The notes under the pieces are model-generated. The model made no database searches. It was not told the origin of the DNA and worked only from the letters and a program-made list of their open reading frames with translations. The position numbers were made by a program, and so were the translations under genes. Shown here piece after piece: positions 51,460 through 59,678 of a stretch of DNA of 64,000 nt (position 1 is the stretch's first letter; each line of letters opens with the position of its first letter). Origin of the DNA: Clostridiales bacterium (GTDB taxonomy: Bacteria; Bacillota; Clostridia; Oscillospirales; Oscillospiraceae); assembly GCA_022785125.1 (NCBI GenBank), contig JALFRA010000040.1:1-64000 (forward strand). The letters run 5' to 3'.

Positions 51460-51903
51460 TTACAAAAAATCATGCTTGATCAGCCGGTCGTCATATACGC
51501 GGCTGATATTGGCCACCGCATGGGTGGCGCGGTTGTTCTGGTAGTCCGGGTGTGCTTTGCAAAACCGCTCGTAATAGTCGATTTCTGCCAGAATCTCTAT
51601 GAACTCCTCCCGCGTGTGCGGAATATCCCGCAACAATTCATTGTTGAATTGCAGGATCCTGGTCCGGTGGGTGTCCGCGGCTCTTTCGTCGTCCACCTTT
51701 ATGTGGTCGTCTAAAATTCGCCGGGTGTCGGCCTGGGTTTCTTCCATTTCCCCCAGTTTGGCCAGCACTTCCTTGTTGATGGCCCTCCCAATGGCCCGCG
51801 CAATGGCGGACCAGGGATCCAGTTTGATGGGTGAGATCTGGATCAGTGTCATGGCCACCAGCATGGTGCCCCCGCCGCCCAGCAGAATTTCCTCCAGATT
51901 CAA
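51460..51903 (-). CDS. Phage protein, membrane-anchored, unknown
   Basis: 147 residues. A short hydrophobic N-terminus (LLGGGGTMLVAMTLIQI) is followed by a charged helical body (KLGEMEETQADTRRILDDH) and a C-terminal helical pair with DYYERFCKAHPDYQ. TTG 51903 overlaps the stop of the preceding small gene (TTGA), which supports it as the start. Unknown. Confidence 0.6.
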   Translation of the reverse strand: MNLEEILLGGGGTMLVAMTLIQISPIKLDPWSAIARAIGRAINKEVLAKLGEMEETQADTRRILDDHIKVDDERAADTHRTRILQFNNELLRDIPHTREEFIEILAEIDYYERFCKAHPDYQNNRATHAVANISRVYDDRLIKHDFL

Positions 51904-52073
51904 GGTCCCACCCCCTCACCGATTGCCGCAGCGTACCGCCGCCGGACGGCGGCGATCTCCTCCTCATAGTGGAGGGCGCCCAGTTGGGCCAGTTCCACGG
52001 CCTGGGCCTGTATAATCACATTCATGCTGTCTATGACGGAACACAGATCCGTGATCAATTTGGTGTAGTCCAT
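51900..52073 (-). CDS. Small phage protein, unknown
   Basis: 57 residues from ATG 52073, AGGGGG upstream. Helical throughout (LITDLCSVIDSMNVIIQAQ, then ALHYEEEIAAVRRRYAAAI), probably a small helical hairpin. Its stop overlaps the next start by 4 bases, a strong sign of real coding. Confidence 0.65.
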   Translation of the reverse strand: MDYTKLITDLCSVIDSMNVIIQAQAVELAQLGALHYEEEIAAVRRRYAAAIGEGVGP

Positions 52074-52078
52074 GGCCG

Positions 52079-52474
52079 TTACCCCCTCGCGCCGATCAGG
52101 GCGGCAATGTGGCGCAGGTCGTCCACCGGCGCCTCAAAAAAGGAATGGTCCCACAGCCAGAAGTCCACGGGATCCGGCTGTTTGTATTTCTGGCACACGG
52201 GATCCTCCCAAACGTGATCCCACCGTTTTTGATGGTCTTTGTCCCGTTTGGCCAGCTTGTTCATAATGGCATGGACCAGGTGCCCCCGCTCCGGGCCGTT
52301 TCCGTCGTCGTTTCGGCTGAAATAGTCGTGGGCGTTCTGGCTGGTAACGGCACATAGTTGCAGGCCGTCCCGCACCAGAAAGCCGTCCACAGCCTCCACC
52401 GCGGTGCCCCACGGGATATTCACGGGGCCGCAGATGGCCAGGATCCGCGCCCGCCGTGTCGCTATGTATTCCAC
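52079..52474 (-). CDS. Conserved-looking phage protein, unknown
   Basis: 131 residues from GTG 52474 with GGGAGGAGG 10 bases upstream. Features: GPVNIPWGTAVEAVDGFLV, a His-containing segment HLVHAIMNKLAKRDKDH, and an aromatic-rich end (DFWLWDHSFFEAP). No clear family. Lies between the tail accessory gene and the lysis genes. Confidence 0.6.
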   Translation of the reverse strand: MEYIATRRARILAICGPVNIPWGTAVEAVDGFLVRDGLQLCAVTSQNAHDYFSRNDDGNGPERGHLVHAIMNKLAKRDKDHQKRWDHVWEDPVCQKYKQPDPVDFWLWDHSFFEAPVDDLRHIAALIGARG

Positions 52475-52477
52475 TGT

Positions 52478-53167
52478 TTACGCCTCCTCCCATTGCCACA
52501 CGCCAGGAGTGCCGGGCGCCCAGGTGCATGGGATCATATCCGCCTTGCACAGCCATGTTTTGCCCTCATAGGAATAATACAGGCCGGCGTGGCAGTCCAT
52601 CCCGTAGACATACGGGATCGGGTCCTCCAGGGTTCCGGCGTGATCGGGTACAATGGGGCGGTAAACCGCCAGCATACCCTCCCCTTCGGGCAGCTGGCTT
52701 TCCAGCGGGTCCACGCCTCCAGGGGGCACCACGCGGAAAAGGTTCCCGTCTTTGTTGATAATCGCGCCCTGGTCAAGGTGTCCCTCGCCGTGTTGGGCGG
52801 CTGCCATGACTTCCGCCCAGGTGGTGAACAGATCCGGCATAAGCAGGGCGGAGGCGTCCGGGATAGTGGTGGACGCCCTCACATACACTTGGGCGGCCAC
52901 AGCGGCCTGGGTGGCCACGTTGGCCGTGGCGTTGGTGGTTTCCTGGGTGGCGTAGATCTCCGCCCCGGCGTCTACCTCTTCCAGCAGCACGGTGTCCAGG
53001 CCGTCCATGTCCGGGCGCCCCAAAAGGTGGTAGGGGGTGCCGTTACAGGCGACGCCCTCCGCTTCCTCGGCCCCGCACAGGATAAAGCGCCCGTTTTCCG
53101 CCCGCTTGATGTAGTTTGGGGCCTCGGTCATGGCCAGGGTGGCCCCGTCCTTTGTGATCTTAAACAT
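52478..53167 (-). CDS. Phage tail accessory protein with C-terminal carbohydrate-binding module
   Basis: 229 residues from ATG 53167, AGGAGG 11 bases upstream. The start (FKITKDGATLAMTEAPNYI) resembles proteins next to phage tail fibres. The C-terminus, GLYYSYEGKTWLCKADMI then CTWAPGTPGVWQW, looks like a CBM5/12 chitin-binding type module and could bind cell-surface sugar. It overlaps the reverse transcriptase stop by 8 bases. Confidence 0.65.
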   Translation of the reverse strand: MFKITKDGATLAMTEAPNYIKRAENGRFILCGAEEAEGVACNGTPYHLLGRPDMDGLDTVLLEEVDAGAEIYATQETTNATANVATQAAVAAQVYVRASTTIPDASALLMPDLFTTWAEVMAAAQHGEGHLDQGAIINKDGNLFRVVPPGGVDPLESQLPEGEGMLAVYRPIVPDHAGTLEDPIPYVYGMDCHAGLYYSYEGKTWLCKADMIPCTWAPGTPGVWQWEEA

Positions 53168-54299
53168 TGCTGGGCAAACCTCCTTGAATGAAAATCGCAT
53201 AGAATAGCCGGCGCAGGTGCATGACCCGGCCATGGTCGTCAAAGTTTTTATAATAGGCAATAGGGCCTTGCAGCCACTCCTCCACTTGCTTCACGGTCAT
53301 TTTTCCGGCGTCCACCTTTTTCTTGAAGTGGCGAAGTTTCCGCCGTGCCCGCTTCATGCCGTCCCGGCACCCATGGACGATCACCCGCCCGTTTGGCAGT
53401 AGTTGGAATTTGGCTTTGCAGAAACGGAACGGCCTGGAGGCGTCCACGATCTTGCATTTTGCTGGGTTGATCTCCAGCCCCATGGCCTCCGCCCTGGCAA
53501 TCGTGCCCTTACAGATGGCCACCGCCTTTTCCCTTGTTTCCAGCGTTGCGTTGTAGTCGTCCATGTAATGGCCGGCAGCAGGTAGGGACATTTGGCATTT
53601 CAGCCAGTTGTCAATGGAGGACGGCAGGGACACCATTTCCTGTTGGCTTGGCTCCACTCCTAGAGGCATACCCACACCGCCGGGCACCGCCGCCACCACC
53701 GTGTCCGCAATGGCCCGCAGGTCTGGATCCAGGATCAGCCGCCGGTGGCGTTCATAGATCGCCGCGTGTGGGGCGCTGGGAAAGAAATGGTGGAAGTCCA
53801 TAAGTAGGACCGCACCCTGGAGGCCGTGGAGGCGGTAGTGCCGCCGCAGTTGGTCCCCCAGGCGCTTGTAATGGAAATGCAGGCCCTTTCCCTTTTGGCT
53901 GGCTCCATTGTCGTATATCATACTAGGGGCATACAGTGGGGCCAAAACCTCCTTGGTTAGGACCTTGTAGATCTGTCGGTCTACAATGTGGGGCGCGTCT
54001 ATGGGGCGAACCTTGCCCCGCTCCCGTAGGATGAAATGTGCCGTTTTCCCTGGCTTCCACTTTCCAGAAAGAATTTTCTTCCGGCGGGCCGCCGTGCCGG
54101 AAAACAGGTGCAGTTCAAAATTTTGGGTTGACCGTTTCCAGCGGACGCCGTTGCAGCACTTCCGCCCGTAATAAAACAGGTTGCGAAAACTGAACACGGT
54201 TTTGATCCCGCCCAGGGCGTCGCTCCGGGCCTGTCGTTTGGCCTGCCGCCGGTTCCGGCGGCGTTTGTATCGCGCCTCCCGGCGCTCCTCGCTGGTCAT
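53160..54299 (-). CDS. DGR reverse transcriptase
   Basis: 379 residues from ATG 54299, the nearest ATG after GAGGAG; an ATG at 54323 has no site. RT blocks in order: PIDAPHIVDRQIYKVL (motif 2-3 region), VLLMDFHHFFPSAP (catalytic Asp, about 166), MPLGVEPSQQ (about 213, the GxxxSQ motif that marks the DGR class), HYMDDYN (about 244, catalytic YMDD), and GLEINPAKCKI. A very basic N-terminus precedes it. It copies the template repeat with errors at adenines. It is downstream of the template repeat on the same strand. Confidence 0.95.
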   Translation of the reverse strand: MTSEERREARYKRRRNRRQAKRQARSDALGGIKTVFSFRNLFYYGRKCCNGVRWKRSTQNFELHLFSGTAARRKKILSGKWKPGKTAHFILRERGKVRPIDAPHIVDRQIYKVLTKEVLAPLYAPSMIYDNGASQKGKGLHFHYKRLGDQLRRHYRLHGLQGAVLLMDFHHFFPSAPHAAIYERHRRLILDPDLRAIADTVVAAVPGGVGMPLGVEPSQQEMVSLPSSIDNWLKCQMSLPAAGHYMDDYNATLETREKAVAICKGTIARAEAMGLEINPAKCKIVDASRPFRFCKAKFQLLPNGRVIVHGCRDGMKRARRKLRHFKKKVDAGKMTVKQVEEWLQGPIAYYKNFDDHGRVMHLRRLFYAIFIQGGLPSNV

Positions 54300-54528
54300 A
54301 TAATTTTTATTCGCTCCTCGCATAGTTGGGTTGTGGGTGCGCGTCTAAACTACTTTGGCCCGGCACATGAAACGGGTTAGCGCAATACCCCGCCATGCAA
54401 GCAGCGTCCGTGCAAGGCCGTCAAGGTGCAGTTTTAGGCTTTTGCCTGGGCAGTATTTCTCCTTTCGCACGGGTCCGTTTCACCTTTCGGTTACTGCATT
54501 TGACCCGCCCCGTTAAGGGGTGCGAAAT
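54300..54528 (-). other. Spacer between template repeat and RT, probable part of the DGR RNA
   Basis: 229 bases without an ORF. In the Bordetella phage DGR the RNA continues past the template repeat into this interval, which RT and Avd need for priming. The sequence is GC-rich with several short inverted segments, but no single dominant hairpin was found by eye. Confidence 0.5.
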
Positions 54529-54650
54529 CCGGGGGCCACGCCATTAGACCAGTTGGCGTTGTTGTTGTTGGCGCTGCCGTCGGTGTTGACAAGGCAGAAA
54601 TTGTTGGAGTTGCTGGAATTCGGGGAACGGCACCACGCATTGGCCGCCGT
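54529..54650 (-). repeat. DGR template repeat (TR)
   Basis: 122 bases matching the variable repeat at 55264-55385 without gaps. On the reverse strand it is rich in AAC/AAT triplets: AATGCG, AATTCC, AACTCC, AACAAT, and a run of four AAC. Nineteen positions differ from VR within the span compared; 17 of these are adenines in TR. It lies outside any gene, between the avd-like gene and RT, as expected for the template. Confidence 0.96.
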
Positions 54651-54707
54651 CCGAAAGGCCGCCCTGCCACCCGGCGCGTTTTCAGAAATACACCCGCATA
54701 TGACCGT

Positions 54708-55163
54708 TTACCGTTTTCTGTCGCTGTCCATGATGTTCCGCAGCAGGGTTTCCTCCTGGTTGATCAGGTTCCCCAGGCTTTCCGCCATGTTGTCCAGTTT
54801 TCTGGTGGCCTCCGCCGGCGGCAGGCTCTTTCCCTTGCCGTCGGCAAAACAGCCCTGTGGGTTCTGGCCCATAATCAGGTAGCAATGGGTCAACCGCACG
54901 TCCAGGGCGGAGAGGGAGGCCAGGGCCTCCAGTAAGTGTTCCCGCCGCAGTCCTTTCCGCTGTTCGTCGGATGGGTAGATCTTATTGGCCTTTTCGGCGT
55001 GGTCCATGACCTCACCCGCCAGGGTGGCCACGCCCTCCGCCAGCAGCCGGGAGTATCTGGCGGAAAGGCGTGTCAGAAAGCCGATGGTTTCAACATAGAT
55101 CTGGTTTGCGGTGTTGACAAATTCCGCCTTGCTGACGGTGCGCTTTTCTTTTAGGACGGACAT
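54708..55163 (-). CDS. avd: Avd-like DGR accessory protein
   Basis: 151 residues from ATG 55163, AAGGAGG upstream. All-helical four-helix-bundle pattern (TANQIYVETIGFLTRLSARY; GVATLAGEVMDHAEKANKI; LEALASLSALDVRLTHCYLI; KLDNMAESLGNLINQEETLL) with basic ends. Avd binds RT and the DGR RNA as a pentamer and is required for mutagenic retrohoming. The position between VR gene and TR, together with the fold, supports the call; it is somewhat longer than Bordetella Avd. Confidence 0.82.
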   Translation of the reverse strand: MSVLKEKRTVSKAEFVNTANQIYVETIGFLTRLSARYSRLLAEGVATLAGEVMDHAEKANKIYPSDEQRKGLRREHLLEALASLSALDVRLTHCYLIMGQNPQGCFADGKGKSLPPAEATRKLDNMAESLGNLINQEETLLRNIMDSDRKR

Positions 55164-55203
55164 GGCGCCCGCCTCCTTTCGTTTGTCTGGTGCTTGGGGG
55201 TTC

Positions 55204-55227
55204 TCCCGCCCGCTTCCGCGGGCGGGA
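55204..55227 (-). promoter_or_regulatory. DGR target-site hairpin/cruciform
   Basis: On the reverse strand a perfect 10-bp stem TCCCGCCCGC/GCGGGCGGGA with loop GGAA, a GRNA tetraloop, lies 24 bases after the tail-fibre stop and about 36 bases after VR. In Bordetella phage an inverted repeat with a GRNA loop just downstream of VR raises retrohoming efficiency. No equivalent lies after TR. Confidence 0.85.
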
Positions 55228-55250
55228 TATAGCCGGATCTGCTGCGGCGA

Positions 55251-57944
55251 TTAGGCGCAAAAGCCGGGGGCCACGCCACGCGACCAGTCGGCGGTGCCGG
55301 TGCCGGCGCTGCCGTCGGTGCCGACACGGCAGAAAGTGTCGGAGGTGCCGGAATACGGGGAACGGCACCACGCATAGGCCGCCGTGCCGGTGGCGTTGTG
55401 CTTGTAATGCACCTTGCTGTTTCCCGCCTTGTAATAGTCATATTGGGCCTGATAATTCTTTTCCGCGCTGTTTGCGTAGGTCCGGGCGCCGTGGAACTCG
55501 AATTCTGCCAACAGGAACAGATAGTCGGTGGTGCTGGTGACATATCCGGCGTTATCATTGCCGCCGCCGGTGTTGTCGGTGTACTTGGTGCATGACTTCA
55601 TAACGGCGCGGAGGTCCGCAGGCAAGGCCGCCAGCAGGCTGTTGGCCGGGGGACTGGTGGGGTTTCCGTTGTTGCCCAGCAGGGTTTTTCTCATACTGGA
55701 TCCACTCCACCCGCCGCTGTTGGTGTTGCTGGCGTTCATTTGGAAGTTGGCCGCGGAGGAACTGTTGTTGTTGTAGTTGCTATCCACTAGGGCCACATGG
55801 GCGCCGCCGATCTTTCCGATCTTGAAATGGATCCTGTTGGCGCCCTCCCGGCTGGCATTGTGGTTAAAGCCCAAAATGAAAACATCAATGGACAGATTGG
55901 AAAATGTGGTGTTGCCCACCTTGCCGTTGATGGTGATGGTCTTGGTGGCGCCTGTACTCCAGTAATTGGCGCCCTTGCTGGCGTCAGAAACGGCCCGGAT
56001 GGTGGCCCAGCTGTTGGAATTCAACGTGGTGCTGATCTCGGTGACGGTGATGGCCTGGGTGCAGGTCTTGGTGGCGCCGTTGTATGTGTAGGAAATGGTG
56101 ATTTGCTTATTGGAGGCCGCCAGGGGGCCGGTGGGGGAATAGGTGTACCCGCTCACGTTCCCGGTGCTGCCGTCGCCATAGGTGGCTTTGATCACCATTC
56201 CGGCTGTGCTGAAACTTTCCCCGGCGAAATAGCTTGTTTTGCTGGGCGGGGTGGCCACGGAAATGCTGGTCAGGGTGTTTTTGACGGTGATGGCCTGGGT
56301 GCAGGTCTTGGTGGTGCCGCCCTCCGCGTAGGAAATGGTAATTGTGGTGTTGGACAGGTTCAGGTTGCCGGTGGGGCTATATGTCCATCCAGATACCACG
56401 CGGGTGGCGCCGTCGTTGTAGGTGGCGGTGATCACCATGCCCGCGGAGGCGAATTTCTCCCCGTAGTTGTAGGTGGTCTTGCTGGGTGGGGTCGTCACCG
56501 CAATGGACGTCAGCGCCCGGATGGTGATGGTATATGTGCAGGTCTTGGTCACGCTGTTTTCCGTATAGGAAAAGGTGATCGTGGTATTTCCTGCGGCCAG
56601 CGCCCCCGTGGGGGAGTAGGTCCACCCGGTCACGGTTTTGGTGCTGCCGTCCGACATAGACGCCTGGATCACGGTGCCTGCGGGGTCGAAATTCTCCCCG
56701 ATGTAATAGGACTTTTTATTAGGGGGTGTGATCACCGAAATGCCGGACAGTTGCCGCACGGTCACGGCCTGGGTGGTGGACAGGGTGCGCCCTGCCCGCT
56801 CGTAGGTGATTGTGACTGTCTTGGTGTCGGCCTCCATGGTTTCCGGGGAGAACTTGCAATCCTGGGTCACGTCCTCGGTGGTGCTGTCCGCAAACGTCGC
56901 CGTTACCACCAGGCCCGTGGTGTCGAATTTGTCCCCCACGTCATAGGCGGTATTGGTGGGCGGGTGCGTCACCGCTACGCCGGTGGTGATCATCAGGTCC
57001 ACGTTGTACTGCAGGGCGCCGGTGACTTCCACTTGTCTGGTGGCGGACTCTCCGCCCAGGGTGGCCGTCACGGTCCATTCTCCTGTGTTATCCGGCAGGG
57101 AGAACTTGGTGGATCCTACGCCGTTCAGGGTGGTTTTTCCGTCTGTGCAAACCACGGACGCCCCCGCGCAGGTGGTCACGTTAATGCTGGCGCTTTGGAC
57201 GCCCAGGGCGGCCTTTAGAACCGCCAATGACACCTTTCGGTTTTGGCCTGCGGCGCTGGAGAAAAAGGGCACCGTGTCCGTCAGGGCCATTTCGTCGCTG
57301 TTGCTCAGTTCTTGGGTGGGGGGCTGGTAGTCCGTGCCCGGTACAGCGGGGATCACCTTTGCCCCTGTGCCTTTCAGCAGGCCGGTTTCCTTGATCTTGT
57401 CCTGTTTGCCCTCCAGGGTCTTATTGATATTCTGCAAAAGGGCCTTGTGGGCGTCGGGGTCGTTGTCGTGGTCCTGCAGGTCTTTCAGGGTAGCCAGCAC
57501 CAGGGAACGGTCCAGGGTGCAGGATACCGCCGCCGCGTCGCCCACAATGATGGGCACCGCAATATTTTTTTCCACCGTTTCCACACTGGCCACGGGGATA
57601 TAGTCCGCCGTATCATAGGCGTTTTGGTAGCAGTAGAGAATATCCGCTTCCCGGTTCTCCGGGTCGTCCGGGTTGGCGGCAAACACGCCGATCTCCCGCC
57701 AGTAAAAGCCCTGTTCCAGGTCGGCGTTGGAGAACGTGCCAGACACGTCCACATAGCCCTCCCGAACGGCGGCATAGGCGTCAATGACCACTACCGGCTC
57801 CACCAGGTCTGTCAAATTGGCGATAGACCCGGCAAGTGTGCCGCTTCCCATTTTGATGGTGGTAATTGTGAGTTGTGCGCCGGCCATATTTTCGTAGTAA
57901 AGCGCCTTTCCGGCGTTGGTCAGCTTTGGGGCCTGAAATGCCAT
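55251..57944 (-). CDS. DGR-diversified tail fibre / receptor-binding protein
   Basis: 897 residues from ATG 57944, GGAGGG upstream. N-terminus (residues 1-165) is a P2-H-like tail-fibre attachment domain (KMGSGTLAGSIANLTDLVEP). From about 330 to 640 lie four Ig-like (Big_3-type) repeats, each with a T-x-PP-x-K/T start, an aromatic-G-E/D-x-F strand, and a TKTCTQAITV-like end. The C-terminal 230 residues look like a DGR C-type-lectin fold; residues about 854-893 are encoded by VR and contain the variable positions. It presumably contacts the host receptor. Confidence 0.93.
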   Translation of the reverse strand: MAFQAPKLTNAGKALYYENMAGAQLTITTIKMGSGTLAGSIANLTDLVEPVVVIDAYAAVREGYVDVSGTFSNADLEQGFYWREIGVFAANPDDPENREADILYCYQNAYDTADYIPVASVETVEKNIAVPIIVGDAAAVSCTLDRSLVLATLKDLQDHDNDPDAHKALLQNINKTLEGKQDKIKETGLLKGTGAKVIPAVPGTDYQPPTQELSNSDEMALTDTVPFFSSAAGQNRKVSLAVLKAALGVQSASINVTTCAGASVVCTDGKTTLNGVGSTKFSLPDNTGEWTVTATLGGESATRQVEVTGALQYNVDLMITTGVAVTHPPTNTAYDVGDKFDTTGLVVTATFADSTTEDVTQDCKFSPETMEADTKTVTITYERAGRTLSTTQAVTVRQLSGISVITPPNKKSYYIGENFDPAGTVIQASMSDGSTKTVTGWTYSPTGALAAGNTTITFSYTENSVTKTCTYTITIRALTSIAVTTPPSKTTYNYGEKFASAGMVITATYNDGATRVVSGWTYSPTGNLNLSNTTITISYAEGGTTKTCTQAITVKNTLTSISVATPPSKTSYFAGESFSTAGMVIKATYGDGSTGNVSGYTYSPTGPLAASNKQITISYTYNGATKTCTQAITVTEISTTLNSNSWATIRAVSDASKGANYWSTGATKTITINGKVGNTTFSNLSIDVFILGFNHNASREGANRIHFKIGKIGGAHVALVDSNYNNNSSSAANFQMNASNTNSGGWSGSSMRKTLLGNNGNPTSPPANSLLAALPADLRAVMKSCTKYTDNTGGGNDNAGYVTSTTDYLFLLAEFEFHGARTYANSAEKNYQAQYDYYKAGNSKVHYKHNATGTAAYAWCRSPYSGTSDTFCRVGTDGSAGTGTADWSRGVAPGFCA
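55264..55385 (-). repeat. DGR variable repeat (VR)
   Basis: 122 bases at the 3' end of the tail-fibre gene. Changes from TR: AAT to TAT twice, AAC to GGC three times, AAC to ACC three times, AAC to GAC twice, AAT to ACT, AGC to GGC, AAT to CGT. That is 17 adenine changes (10 to G, 5 to C, 2 to T). Two TR thymines are also changed to G. The 3' border (GGCGTGGCCCCCGG) is invariant and acts as the IMH. Confidence 0.96.
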
Positions 57945-57961
57945 AGTTAGCGTTTCCCTCC

Positions 57962-58531
57962 TTACAATGTCGCAAGTTGCAGCCGGATGAAGTCGCCCGT
58001 ATGGATCCAGTGTCCTGTGTAGACCTCCGCCGCCGGGGTGGACAGATCCAGAATAATTTCATCCAGCCAGGAGGACAGACGTTTCACGGACGCCAGCACC
58101 CGCCGGAATTCCTCCACGTCGTCCTCTGTAATGCCGGGGTTTGTGGTGTGCGCCTTAAAATGGTGGGGATCCCCGCCGTATTCCCACCATTCCGTGATAT
58201 ATCCGGCGCTGAAAATAATTTCTATGATCCGATTGACCGCCACCGGGGTGCCCATTTGCGTATAGAAAAGGAGCGTGTCCTGGATCAGCGCCCGTTTGGT
58301 GCTGATCGAATAGGTTTCATCATAGGCCGGGGTGCGTAATTCCACGGCCAGGTAGTCCAGGACGTTCTCCGGCATGGTGGCAATGGCGGCATAGGTGCGG
58401 GAATTTTCCGCGTAGGTGCAAAGTTTTTCGATCTGGCGCCCTACCGCATAGGCAAGGGCCTGGACCTCCGGCTGGTTTTTCAGGTTGTCGGGCATAATGT
58501 CCGTGAACCTGCTGCCTTTTAGGTCAATCAT
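57962..58531 (-). CDS. Phage tail protein I (baseplate)
   Basis: 189 residues, P2 gpI family: FTDIMPDNLKNQPEVQALAY near the start, DYLAVELRTPAYDE, and FYTQMGTPVAVNRIIEIIF. gpI forms part of the baseplate outer wedge next to the tail-fibre attachment. ATG 58531 has GGAGGG 7 bases upstream and overlaps the J gene stop by 8 bases. The tail fibre follows, as in P2 (J-I-H). Confidence 0.9.
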   Translation of the reverse strand: MIDLKGSRFTDIMPDNLKNQPEVQALAYAVGRQIEKLCTYAENSRTYAAIATMPENVLDYLAVELRTPAYDETYSISTKRALIQDTLLFYTQMGTPVAVNRIIEIIFSAGYITEWWEYGGDPHHFKAHTTNPGITEDDVEEFRRVLASVKRLSSWLDEIILDLSTPAAEVYTGHWIHTGDFIRLQLATL

Positions 58532-59678
58532 CCTCCAGCCCTCCATAACTGATCTGTGCGGACCCGGACAAGGCGGAGATCTTTGTGGCCTCCACGGTAG
58601 TGTAGGCCGGGGCAGTCACCGTCACCCGTTTGGCACCGGCAGCCATGACCATGGCCGTCAGTTGGGACGGGTTAATGTCCCGCCCAATGGTCCGTTGCCA
58701 GGTCACATAATTGGCCACGGCAGCCTCCACAGCGGCCTGGATGGCCACCGCCCTGGCGCTGTCGCTGCGGTTGATGTAGTAGGTCAGATTGATGGTATAG
58801 GACACTTCCGCCGGCGCCGCCACCGTGATCTTGTCGTTCATGGCGCGGGCGCTCTTGCCGTTCAGGTATCCCTCCAGGCCGCTGATCATTTCGGGGCCGG
58901 GGCTGGTGCCGTCGGCCATAATGAAAACAATGTCCACGGTGCCCGCCGCCTGGTCGCTGGTCACGCGCACGTCCCCAATAGAGGCGCTGTACTCTTTGGC
59001 CTTGTAAATATAGCCGTCCTCGGTAATTGCCGCGGTGTAGGCGCTGGGGGCCAAAAAAATCCGCTCTGCCAGATCGTCGTCGCTTTCAATCTCCGCGCCG
59101 CCCTCGGTGCCTGTGGTGTTGGTGACGCTTTCCACATACGGGAGGGGATCCACCATGGTGGTCAGTTCTCCCGCGGCCAGGCCGTTGCCGTCCGTGCCGG
59201 ATACGGTGCAGATGGCAGGCACGTCCACCGTGGTGCTGCCCGCCGGTACTTCCGCATACTCCACAGTTTGGAAGTAGATGGACCCGCTTGTGGAAACCCT
59301 GGTGCCCTGTGGAATGGCCGTGGCGGTGGGGCGCACGGCGGACAGGGTAAAGCGCAGGGTTGTGGTGGCAGCGGTGGCCGGCGCTCTGGTAACGCCTTTC
59401 AGCAGGCCCAGGTTGTCCAGAAATTCTGAATAGCTGTATTTCAGCAGGTTTTGTTTGCCCGCTCGATCTACGAACTGGAACCCCTGGTAAATCTGCGCCG
59501 CCGCCGAATACAGGATCATGCGGTGGACGCTGGCCCGCTCCAGGGTCACGGTTTGGCCGGTGGCCTTGGTCATGGCGTCCTCAAAATCGGCCACCATTTC
59601 CGCCCGCACGTCGTCAATGGTTTTCCCGTCAATGAAAGAAATGTCCGGGGTGTTGTCGATTGCAGAAAAATCAGGCAT
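58524..59678 (-). CDS. Baseplate J-like protein
   Basis: 384 residues. Start PDFSAIDNTPDISFIDGKTI, family core VPAICTVSGTDGNGLAAGEL and SDDDLAERIF, and a conserved C-terminal RDINPSQLTAMVMAA. J proteins form the baseplate wedge of contractile tails. Its ATG lies within the last codons of the gp25 frame (8-base overlap). Confidence 0.93.
   Translation of the reverse strand: MPDFSAIDNTPDISFIDGKTIDDVRAEMVADFEDAMTKATGQTVTLERASVHRMILYSAAAQIYQGFQFVDRAGKQNLLKYSYSEFLDNLGLLKGVTRAPATAATTTLRFTLSAVRPTATAIPQGTRVSTSGSIYFQTVEYAEVPAGSTTVDVPAICTVSGTDGNGLAAGELTTMVDPLPYVESVTNTTGTEGGAEIESDDDLAERIFLAPSAYTAAITEDGYIYKAKEYSASIGDVRVTSDQAAGTVDIVFIMADGTSPGPEMISGLEGYLNGKSARAMNDKITVAAPAEVSYTINLTYYINRSDSARAVAIQAAVEAAVANYVTWQRTIGRDINPSQLTAMVMAAGAKRVTVTAPAYTTVEATKISALSGSAQISYGGLEDD

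Noticed and set aside
52478..53167. A second DGR variable repeat in the tail accessory gene
   Set aside because: Its C-terminal coding sequence shows no alignment with the template repeat.
54520..54882. Open frame of 120 codons on the + strand across the template repeat
   Set aside because: It is antisense to TR and avd, has no ribosome site, and its openness follows from the coding bias of the opposite strand.
55797..57218. 473-codon + strand frame opposite the tail-fibre gene
   Set aside because: Gly/Val/Ala-rich shadow of the repeat-containing tail-fibre gene, without a start signal or domain.
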